A stretch of DNA of 64,000 bases from Trichostrongylus colubriformis (taxonomy: Eukaryota; Nematoda; Chromadorea; Rhabditida; Trichostrongylidae). A program made the position numbers and the translations under genes. The stretch lies in the NCBI GenBank assembly GCA_963978905.1, contig OZ022258.1, positions 46,360,591 through 46,424,590 on the forward strand, given 5' to 3'. The notes below the pieces were generated by a model, which saw only the letters and a program-made list of their open reading frames with translations, was not told where the DNA came from and searched no databases. Shown here in pieces: positions 23,101 to 29,379 of this stretch (within the stretch, counting starts at the first letter, position 1; every line of letters starts with the position of its first letter).

Positions 23101-25325
23101 AGCGCGAAGCGCACGGGCAAAAAAACATGGCGACCTTACTCTTACTGACGGTACTCATGATATGTCCAGCGCTCACCTTGCAGGAACCCATTAGTTGCTC
23201 AAATAGCTCCGTAATTATTTGGCCACCGCAATCCGCTTTTAAACTGTGCTTTGACAGTACGTGCAAGCGTTTTGGCGAACAGACGAAACCGCTGCAATAC
23301 AGGCTGCCTCCGTCCCCCACTGATTCCGCCATAAAGGTAACGATGCGACACAGGGACGGGACGGAAACACGATTTTGTCGATCGACTGCTTTCTGTGATC
23401 ATGCCTCAAGATTTCTATCAAAGCGATTAGTTGCTAATCCACACTGTTGGCCCACAGGAGCACTCATAACCTCGGGAATCATTCTGTACTTCTTTGCAAG
23501 TATACTCGTTATGGCAGTATGGTTCATTCGCGACCGGGTCAAGAAGAGAAGGGCTGCTGTAGCAGAGTTAAGTCCCCCACCGAACAGCGAATCCATTGAG
23601 CTTTCTGTCTTGAACCCAACTAACCAGCCTGCACCGTTTTCGTTAAGTTCGTTTTCTCCAGCGATTCTACGACCTGTGCCTATCACAGCGGTTATAGCCT
23701 TGTGCCTAATAACTGGAGTTCATTCATGTCAAAACGGATTCATTCGTCACTCAATAGAATTGACTTGCACGGATCACCACGAGTGTAATTACGGATACAG
23801 GGACGAGATACTGTTCAATAGGGTTCAGTCGAGTCTATGCATTCAATTACGCCACTCAAATACGAGTGTGGGGTTCATAAAACTTCAAAGACAGCCACTA
23901 AAATTGGAGTGCTCTAAACTGTCATGGTTTTGGACGAGAGTGACGCAACAGCAAGTTCGCTACGTGACACGCTGCCGAGGAATGGGCTCATGTACAGGCA
24001 ATACATGCGAATCATTAGAGCCCAAAAGCGTAATTCCTGAACTGAACAGCTCCTCAATATATCCAGGATACTCCGCATGTTCAGTCCAATGTAGTGGGTT
24101 CAATTGCATTTGTGCGATTCCTGTACGGCCCTGCACATTCTACCGGGTTATCCATATTCCCATATCATCGAACGTGTACGAAATATTCGAGTGCACAGCG
24201 TGGGATCCCATCATCACAGTTGACGTTACTATCCGCGTATACAACAAACAACGAACAGGAAGGCTCAAATTATTGCCATACAGTACGGCTTCATTTGGAA
24301 ATTTCAACTTCACGGTGATTTCTGTACAGAACATGCAACCGCATCATCACCGATTTGTGCAGACTACAGGAGAGACAATCGCGCTTCCTCCTGATTTCAT
24401 CTTTCCGGTAATCTGCTCAAGCGAGGAACAGGCACGATCACAATTCTCTTCCTGCATGAATGCTCATTTTTGTGACTGTGATGTGAGTGGAAATAGACCA
24501 AGGTGTCATTGTCCGCACAACAACCTGTCACAACTACGCAGGAACCCTGACTACGTTCTTCCGATCTACAAACCACGCGTCACGCTCTTGGGTGTGAATG
24601 GCTCCGTCGAGTCAGAGACTACCGAAGATGAATTCACAGTGGCGATCTCCTCTACCCTCGACCTCGATAAGGCCACACTCAGCATAAGCGAACCCTGTGT
24701 TTTGAACATCGGGCCGTTACAAGGTTGCTATAGCTGCACTGAAGGTAGCCAAGCCTCAGTATCCTGTTTCACGCTTTCGAGCTCATGGACAACAATCAAA
24801 TGCGACAGATACGTTTTCTCAGTGGAATGCAATCCACACAATAAGAGCACGCTTCTGCACTTGCCATTTAATGATGCAGTAGTCGACCACGAATGTTACA
24901 CCACATGTGGAGGAAAAAACGTGTCGGCTAGGCTTCAAGGCATACTGTACTACCATCCCCACGCAGATTTCTCGAGCATCGCGCTGGTCAATACGTCGGA
25001 GGTCTTGCCCCAACTCGACTGGTTCGACGAGTTCAGTCTACCGGACCTTTCACCACTATGGGTAGTAGCAGTCGGTCATTGGAAGTCGACCCTATTCATT
25101 TTAGGTGCTGTAGTTTCGGTGTTGGTCCCAACCTACTTCCTCGGACCGATTGCCATACTGCTCCTTTTCAAAGGGTTATGGCTCGTGCTGAAGAAGGTAT
25201 TCACCATAGCGCTCACAGCAGCACGGTCTCTTGGAAAGCTCGGTGACCTCAGAAGTACGGACGATACGGGCGCCGCTCTTCCATCCTCCGGGCCGCAGAT
25301 GCACCACTGCGCCACTCGACTGTGA
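17193..25325 (+). CDS. BEL/Pao gag-pol-env polyprotein, 2710 aa
   Basis: A single uninterrupted frame. Residues 1-130 are helical gag; about 225-310 is a DUF1759-like gag core (ITIPKFDGQPEEF). Three zinc knuckles follow at about 429-491 (two CX2CX4HX4C, one CX2CX3HX4C). The aspartic protease has FFDTGA with D about 602. The reverse transcriptase has D about 944 (ADIQAAF) and YVDN about 1022-1025, with N in place of the usual second D. RNase H starts at WIFADASS (D about 1191). Integrase has an HHCC finger (about 1510-1550) and D1582, D1641, E1693, then a DUF5641-like tail (about 1832-1880). From M1979 an envelope-like region follows. The frame starts at the first ATG after the leader. No frameshift separates gag and pol, so all products would come from one precursor unless spliced. 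Confidence 0.95.
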   Translation: MALYFQKSSLKRACALLKAQIDMFRPFTNEVQYPTAVDAKQDYCSQLYDSIKHAITLLETSRSEVLVIIEGIQKEYMATKKGERKEFLDEFQQIEADIGFDSLLTETDAILSALKTRLSEIHHEFARFPRALSPVLQRAQTAEQYGRNEPKKPERSMYRNILSHEHLEADEFSGIQGNLQDIEDHQPIYENIDHFSKPRKQNFMPPSIPKLNCEQPAQNSVQPPRITIPKFDGQPEEFTEFWAIFDTMVHRNTTLNTIEKMVLLKDSLTGKAAKTVKGIKLVPQNYQWMIDLLRKKYGNVTNARAHVIKRLAELEPAKSNIVSCEHVFDEIRSLVNEMVSTGYNILGVHDPMWTENILQKLPRNIVEEFLKEHRDTESCSIGQTLDYLEELIARYRYISQRLSTARPDQKQVMKDPVRRERVVSASNPCAFCKKTNHKSFQCRTVAEPSARRQVVMENNLCWKCFSSEHKSNECRRSNCPHCGRLHDGSLCTRNAPVPETPQASSNKQRRPRVTQNLTNASASCSTLPPIWPSYTQNEVQPQESSSMPEQRLSATSPSALLYTHMTNTAQRLTSTQIVLMTVEALVFSERTRSYLRALLFFDTGAHVSLVEEHVADSLALPVLHSEQCTLSGIGGTVDTFVSHSVQMKILSAHGKELQIPLRTKPTLVEGFPSVLLTEKDLLFMEENDICLSNSRLRGEMQKPHILIGIDLFSSLVLEHVPPIVMPSGLRVAKTVFGLAAYGRGSIDSKVSSSPIIQSCNTIVNECTPDSEKIKLLFELESLGISTREGAQDDSTCAYRSKYAKSIRFEENHVVAPFPLKENISELTDNRKLALNRLVALTKHLNAFPEQKKWYAEILDQYSKDDVIEEVVDGVPDSVGTYYMPHSGVWKENKTTPLRIVFDASSRQRGHLSLNDVLYTGASFVNKIHDILVASRQPRIILIADIQAAFTQVRIQENHRDLCRFLWLRDTSKPPTIDNVVEFRWKRVPFGTTASPSILNMVISAHLHRVGTPLAHEIMRYLYVDNVLMTASTEEEAIAKYRESKELFAAIGMNLRSFVSNSSAVNSQLAESDKAPFGPMKLLGVSYNPVTDTFSFSTNEASDVYVKRDALRNLHSIYDPIGFGGPLLIKQKCLLRSIFETTKEWIAPIERKLAQEWTTTAEKVNNARIEVPRMMFPYTHTTTSTQLWIFADASSQAMAVCAFMERESEAVSTLLSGKTKLAPRKRLLSIPRLELLAMLLALRLAEAIASALPSGPTQINIVSDSFIALNWVRTSRRLPLFVTNQRDRIRTIINKLTSLGQKVELFHVPGEKNPADAGTRGVSAAQLPSMDWIRGPQWLLSERTALTNIECIDFLPLDTAHEEEIVCAPATEVEEKDVPENLVDLQRFSSLSKAARVTAYVAKFIQRLAERMNRNKGRNLQLRNVSQFDIDPYITAKDIELAEKMIFMCEHKGISLKELQTRNKGKNIFRDDQGIIRCASRLENAHLPFDTRNPIYVPAQSELMKLILSELHRNNTHCGKNHLLTIARQRFWLSRPSRQARRILNQCSICRRAQSLPFRLPDMGPLPPDRVRRARPFEHTGCDLLGPYSMKDNAKAYVCLYTCLLTRAIHLELVENLSATAFVNSFIRFTARRGVPKLVRTDCGSNFTLGKKVIDSYFEHLPAHDKSLHTYCAENKITWIFNPPGAPWMGGVWERLVGSVKIAYQKSVGRKKLSFAEMTTAIARIEAILNTRPLTAVNTSDIDAIPLRPVDFLQGNLEFSLPTCREIDSDDDSTYDEDGLRTVSQAREALRFSEKIADKFWYIWNTEYLTLLRDTHKRLFKIGRVNTRSIPEEGEIVLLEHDMIPRGHWPMGRVVELLPSADGKIRSAKVKIPHRSIPVQRPINKLYPLEIRATLPRGEEKTPAADGETEGTVPSTALTAPPRTRPILPRAAKTKAYEALPQKQRERFRECPENEQSTKAQSVHVRESSKKREAHGQKNMATLLLLTVLMICPALTLQEPISCSNSSVIIWPPQSAFKLCFDSTCKRFGEQTKPLQYRLPPSPTDSAIKVTMRHRDGTETRFCRSTAFCDHASRFLSKRLVANPHCWPTGALITSGIILYFFASILVMAVWFIRDRVKKRRAAVAELSPPPNSESIELSVLNPTNQPAPFSLSSFSPAILRPVPITAVIALCLITGVHSCQNGFIRHSIELTCTDHHECNYGYRDEILFNRVQSSLCIQLRHSNTSVGFIKLQRQPLKLECSKLSWFWTRVTQQQVRYVTRCRGMGSCTGNTCESLEPKSVIPELNSSSIYPGYSACSVQCSGFNCICAIPVRPCTFYRVIHIPISSNVYEIFECTAWDPIITVDVTIRVYNKQRTGRLKLLPYSTASFGNFNFTVISVQNMQPHHHRFVQTTGETIALPPDFIFPVICSSEEQARSQFSSCMNAHFCDCDVSGNRPRCHCPHNNLSQLRRNPDYVLPIYKPRVTLLGVNGSVESETTEDEFTVAISSTLDLDKATLSISEPCVLNIGPLQGCYSCTEGSQASVSCFTLSSSWTTIKCDRYVFSVECNPHNKSTLLHLPFNDAVVDHECYTTCGGKNVSARLQGILYYHPHADFSSIALVNTSEVLPQLDWFDEFSLPDLSPLWVVAVGHWKSTLFILGAVVSVLVPTYFLGPIAILLLFKGLWLVLKKVFTIALTAARSLGKLGDLRSTDDTGAALPSSGPQMHHCATRL
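23127..25322 (+). other. Envelope-like region (phlebovirus G2 type) within the polyprotein
   Basis: This is the C-terminal 732 residues of the long frame, after a low-complexity linker rich in K, R, E, P and T. M1979 starts a signal-peptide-like stretch (ATLLLLTVLMICPALTLQ). A second membrane segment lies at about 2088-2112 followed by basic residues. A third hydrophobic stretch ends in GVHSC, like an internal signal-peptidase site. Then comes a long cysteine-rich ectodomain with many N-glycosylation sequons, and a terminal membrane anchor (about 2630-2660). This layout matches the phlebovirus-type glycoprotein (class II fusogen family) known in some nematode Pao elements. That family label rests on cysteine pattern and topology, not on a search. 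No break was seen. Confidence 0.75.
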
Positions 25326-25360
25326 AGAGGAACATTGCCACCTGGCATAGCTTTTGCTTG

Positions 25361-25378
25361 TAGCTGTTTTTGTTTCAG
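25361..25378 (+). promoter_or_regulatory. Splice acceptor ahead of the second frame
   Basis: TAGCTGTTTTTGTTTCAG ends at 25378, 36 bases before the ATG of the downstream frame. It is a strong nematode acceptor and could serve cis- or trans-splicing. It suggests the second frame is expressed from its own message rather than by re-initiation. Confidence 0.6.
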
Positions 25379-25414
25379 ACGTCAGACCTTTAAGCAGGGC
25401 CCATTCGCATCTGT

Positions 25415-25831
25415 ATGGCCGACGACATCGACCGCGAAATTCAACTGATGGAGCTGGAACATCGTGCTTCCATGGAATCGCTCACCGAAACCGTTTGTCG
25501 CATTTCTAATCGGCTGGAAGCGGTCTTTGTTAAGGTGTCCCAAATTCAAGATGACATCCATGTGCTGATGGAGCGTACCGCTCCCACGTCGAATTGTGTA
25601 TTCTGTCCTGTCGGTGAAAATCCCGACAACCACCACACAGCCCGCTGTCACCGCCATCCTGACACGGTTTCGAGGGCCATGCGAGCATCCGAACTGCACT
25701 TATGCGGACGATGTTTGCGTCCTGATCACGGTGGAAACTGCAATGTAACTTGCTCTTTTTGCCGTGGCGGACACAACGCCGTCCTATGCTCGCAGAGGTC
25801 TGCAGCACCATCCAAACGCCGTCATCTCTGA
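25415..25831 (+). CDS. Accessory nucleocapsid-like protein, 138 aa (coiled coil + three zinc knuckles)
   Basis: ATG at 25415, stop at 25829-25831, between the long frame and the 3' LTR. Residues 3-55 form an acidic amphipathic helix likely to coil (IQLMELEHRASMESL, ISNRLEAVFVKVSQI). Residues about 65-128 hold three Cys/His clusters: CX2CX9HX3C, CX2CX4HX3C and CX2CX3HX4C, followed by a basic tail (KRRHL). The cluster order and the spacer between clusters 1 and 2 resemble the knuckles inside gag of the same element, so it looks like a free-standing nucleocapsid relative without a capsid core. RNA binding is an inference. It could be a truncated second gag left by recombination, but the intact frame and upstream acceptor argue that it is used. 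Confidence 0.75.
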   Translation: MADDIDREIQLMELEHRASMESLTETVCRISNRLEAVFVKVSQIQDDIHVLMERTAPTSNCVFCPVGENPDNHHTARCHRHPDTVSRAMRASELHLCGRCLRPDHGGNCNVTCSFCRGGHNAVLCSQRSAAPSKRRHL

Positions 25832-26489
25832 TCGCCAATGGATTCCGGTTCTGTATATTCTGACCCTATTTTGCTCCAGCCACCTACTGTCGACGCCGTC
25901 TCCATTTCTTTGCCCCCTCCCTCTCGCCTCTTCCACTTTCCTCCCCCCATCAGTACTCCTACCAGCATCTGCGTCCACAATACCTGATCACCGTCGACGT
26001 TTCAACCTTCGCTAGTATTCTCCTCACATGTCGTCCTCCCCGTCGCCAGCCCGATATCTACCTTCGATCGACTCAGTACTACTACTCTTCCAAATGGGTC
26101 TTCTCGAGTCCTGTCTATCCACCGCTCAACCTCTGCTGTTATTCTGCTTTATCTATCGTATGATGGTCACGCGTTACGACCCGAATGCCAGAGGAAGCTC
26201 AGTTCTGCTCGAGTCAACCACTTCTACGACGAGTCGGCTATGCGAGCGTGACCGAAGCGAAGCGAGAAGATCGACATACCAGCTTGGTGATCGGTATTTG
26301 TAGATTCCTCTTACTGCATCATTATTCTCGGTTGATTGTGGTGACAAATAGATAATGTTCCTTACGCACATTTAATTTGGTTGCATTTATTTGGTTGCAT
26401 TTTAATCCTACTCTAGTTAGTTTTCATGTATGACGGCATCCTGTGACATGATTATCAGTGAATTGTTTTATGTTCGGCGCCGCGCGGAG
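25832..26489 (+). other. 3' non-coding part of the retroelement
   Basis: Pyrimidine-rich at first (CCCCTCCCTCTCGCC), with no long frame. The bases before the 3' LTR (GGCGCCGCGCGGAG) include only a very short purine stretch, so no clear polypurine tract can be marked. Confidence 0.6.
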
Positions 26490-26651
26490 TGTCGCGGCCA
26501 ACGCGACCCTTCATCAGCCTCCTCGCGGCGCCCCGCCTCCTTATGCTTGGCTTTTCTGCTCATGTAGTTACCGCGATCGGCGGTCAATAAATCGGCTTGT
26601 CATTCCCACTGAACCGCATCGTATCATCGTAAAAGTGCCGAAGCTGGCACA
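26490..26651 (+). repeat. 3' LTR
   Basis: 162 bases, with no difference from the 5' LTR on reading. The AATAAA is at 26586-26591. Confidence 0.95.
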
Positions 26652-26656
26652 CACGT
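26652..26656. repeat. Target-site duplication, right copy
   Basis: CACGT, matching 16814-16818. Confidence 0.9.
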
Positions 26657-27390
26657 CTGAGAAATTAGCTATCATTTTAACGATCAAATCATCAGTAGCC
26701 TTAGAACGATCTCGATGCTTTTTTCTCTGTTCACCTAGCCAAGGATAAGTGGAGTAATTCCCAGCCTTGCATATTCGGGTGCCATGACGCTGTTTGTGGA
26801 GATTCGCGTGGCTATTTGTCGCCATCGAGTGTTCTTCTCTCAATTGCTGCCATAAAACGAAAAGGCTGTGCATTGTTAACGACCATGACGTGTGGGATCC
26901 CCATCACCCTTTATTGGCCTTGAGGCCCTTCTTCGCTGAACAATCCACGGCCATATAGCACATCTTCTGGAAAAATTCACAAACAAGAATTGCAAGCGTC
27001 AAATGTCTATCCAATAAGAGACGACTGGATTCTATCAGGATGGCATCGAACAGCTCCTCATGCGTTATCGCTACAATGTAAATAGTGGTGGTGCATAATG
27101 CAAAGTAAATAAGTCCATAGAATTTTGAAAAAAAATGCAATGAAAAAAGAGGCGAGGTGAAGGGATCTTGACCACAACTTTCGCATAAAATCCGCCAATA
27201 CAAACCCTCAACAACGAAATGTGAATAGATCGCAGCATGAGGCCTAGAAAATGAGTGTACTTGCCCAGAGCTAAAGTGTTCTGCTGGAGGGTCGTATTTC
27301 AATGCTCAAGTTCCACTTCGTGCTTGTACATCTCATTCAGATAACTCCAGCTTGATATAGACCACGCCCAAAATCCTAACACATTTTCAG
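26657..27390. other. Flank between the retroelement and the first host exon
   Basis: No supported exon. If the element and one target copy are removed, a minus-strand frame reads through the insertion point from about 26873 into the left flank; no family is recognised. Confidence 0.35.
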
Positions 27391-27523
27391 TTTGACCGAG
27401 CTGTACATCGTCTTTACGCCGAACCAGGCCACGTGTGTGCTAACCAGCTAGCGGATCACCTGTTTCAACGCCTCTATTGGGCCATTCGAACCATACAATT
27501 CAAAATTTTCTACAAGAGTGAAG
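27391..27523 (+). CDS. Probable upstream exon of the KChIP-like gene
   Basis: The exon lies between ACATTTTCAG and GAAG|GTAAGG. It reads 44 codons plus one base, with a hydrophobic aromatic stretch (LFQRLYWAIRTIQFKIFY). The single leftover G joined to the acceptor at 29392 gives GAG and continues in frame into the EF-hand core (YKSE + ELDVEEFADQ). KChIP-type calcium sensors have variable N-termini with membrane-directing stretches, which fits. The start codon was not found, so the 5' end is incomplete. Confidence 0.5.
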
Positions 27524-28086
27524 GTAAGGGTTTTTTATAAACTTCTAAAATGTTTAGTTGAACGAAAATCTTTGTGACTCCTTGGAAATCTTTCTAGATG
27601 TCTAATGGTTTCCAGAAATGAAGCACAAAGGATTAATGAACTACCTAATTCGATTCTTTCTAATTTTTAAGGCAGCGATAAAAATAACGGTCTAACAAAA
27701 ATGACGCACTCTCCTTTCACAAATACCGTTTGAGAACCACACGATGTTCACACTATGTATAAAGGGAGTGGCAGAAAGAGAGTAATTTTGCTCGCGGTTC
27801 ACTTTCGCCAAGAATGCAAAACCGAGGGCATAGAAAGAGACAAAGATATTAGGGCAAAATATTCCTGGAATGTTCCTCGTAAGCAGGAACAAGCTGAGGC
27901 TTACCACTTTCACCGTCATGAAAATATGGAGCCTTCAGTTGGCACAGTCGGGCTTTAGAGCACCTTGGGCATTAAGGTCCACCTCAAACAGCGGAGTCAG
28001 CTTTCGTGGTGGATCTCCCGTGGGAATCTCCCTAAAGACTGGCCCTTCAATTCATAGAAGTCACAAAGCCTTAGCTGCTCGGAAAA

Positions 28087-28223
28087 CGCTGCTGTGATCC
28101 GAAAAGTCATTTTTCATGCCTCAAACCCGTACAGAATGTGTTATGACCCGGGTACTTGAGATGTTTCAATGGTAGTGGGCGGGTTTGAAGCAAAAAAAAA
28201 AGACATTTCGGATCATAGCAGCG
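28087..28223. repeat. Foldback, about 45-base arms
   Basis: CGCTGCTGTGATCCGAAAAG, then CCTCAAACCCG, is mirrored by CGGGTTTGAAG and TTTCGGATCATAGCAGCG with small differences. It is probably a MITE. Confidence 0.7.
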
Positions 28224-28249
28224 TTGTGCAAGCAGCGAGAGCTCTAGAG

Positions 28250-28349
28250 ATGAGTCGGTACGGAGAAGACGGATTGTTCAAGAACACCACCCAATATGAA
28301 TCACCCAGGTACTCAGAGTGGACGGACTTCAGCAAGGTTATGAACGAAG
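28250..28349 (+). CDS. Possible alternative first exon of the KChIP-like gene
   Basis: ATG at 28250 opens 33 codons plus one base and reaches GAAG|GTGACG. The leftover G is in the same phase as the exon at 27391-27523, so it too could splice to 29393 and give ...VMNE + ELDVEEF. The peptide is polar (MSRYGEDGLFKNTTQYES). It competes with the other upstream exon and with the ATG at 29380. Transcript evidence is needed to choose. Confidence 0.35.
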
Positions 28350-28499
28350 GTGACGAAATTTCGGATTTTGCCGGTCAGGTGACACATCAAGTTTACTCGG
28401 CGGAAGTTTCCGATTCTGCTCTCGCAGAGGACTGTTACAAAGTTAAGGGATAGTGTTGCGTATCGGCGTACCCTTCGGGCAACTACACCCCCGGTGACC

Positions 28500-29370
28500 A
28501 ACTCTATGAAGTAGAAAGACCCAAGCCAACTAGGCCCGATAACTTATGTTCTATGCATACCGATAAGTGGCGAAACGAAATCAGCAACTGAGGCGATTGA
28601 TAGACTGACATATATCCTGGGTTTACACCCGTAAGCATTACGAAAACATAAGTAGTAACATAGGTTTATAAGTGAACTAAAACACAATGAACTATTACAC
28701 GAGAACAAGACATAAATTCGGACTCACGTCAGTTCTCCTTTCGGAGGTCAGTCCTACGGCCTTTTGAATTACTTCTCTTATGTCGATCAGTAGATGTAGT
28801 TAATATTTCCAGTAGATAGTTCTAAGGGCCGAAGCCCTATGGGAGCCGTCGCCAAGAGAATTCGCATGTTAGTCGACCGTTTACAAAAATATACACAAGA
28901 AGAATGCCGCCGGGGCCATGATGCCAGCCGTTGCCAGCCGCATTTTCCCGTCAGATCGCGCGATGGTCATAAGGTAGATGGGACGGCATTCCACACAGGC
29001 GTCGGGGCACCCAGGATCTCTCGGAGCGTTCCTCGCATACGCAACAGATAGTATGAGCTGTGCTCTTGAATTTGGGGATGGAAATACCTCGCTAGAATCC
29101 GCTGAAGTTCAACTAAGGTAGGGTTGGAGGTGGAGATGAAAAGTGGCTATTCTTTAGCATCCCTTGTATTTCTCACTTGATTTATCTACCTTTCAATTAA
29201 TTGTTGATTTCAGATTTTGAACGTAATTCAAAATGTGAATAGAAGTGATAGTATGAATTTTCAAAAATTCGGAATATGTTTTCCGCTCGAAAGGTGCAAC
29301 GGAAGCAAAAAACGAACAAATGTCGCAAGAGTCTCTTGCAATGCAGCACTTGAGATATTGTGCTTTTGAA
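28500..29370. other. Intron-like stretch without further exons
   Basis: Lies ahead of the EF-hand core. Nothing coding or repetitive could be supported. Confidence 0.35.
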
Positions 29371-29379
29371 CGGAACTAA

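Larger units (their letters stand above)
16819..26651 (+). mobile_element. Complete BEL/Pao LTR retrotransposon with envelope-like region
   Basis: A 9833-base element bounded by two 162-base LTRs (TG...CA ends) and a CACGT target duplication. It contains a 5' leader with a primer-binding-site candidate, a 2710-codon gag-pol-env frame (17193-25325), a second frame of 138 codons (25415-25831) and a 658-base 3' non-coding stretch. The domain order gag, aspartic protease, reverse transcriptase, RNase H, integrase, with the DUF1759/pepA17-type gag and the DUF5641-type integrase tail, is that of BEL/Pao. LTRs that agree at every base I compared plus a fully open long frame mean the insertion is recent. 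It sits about 740 bases upstream of a probable upstream exon of the KChIP-like gene, same orientation. Confidence 0.97.

Noticed and set aside
26458..26748. 96-codon frame shared with 16634-17065
   Set aside because: The shared peptide is the translation of the LTR, not a gene.
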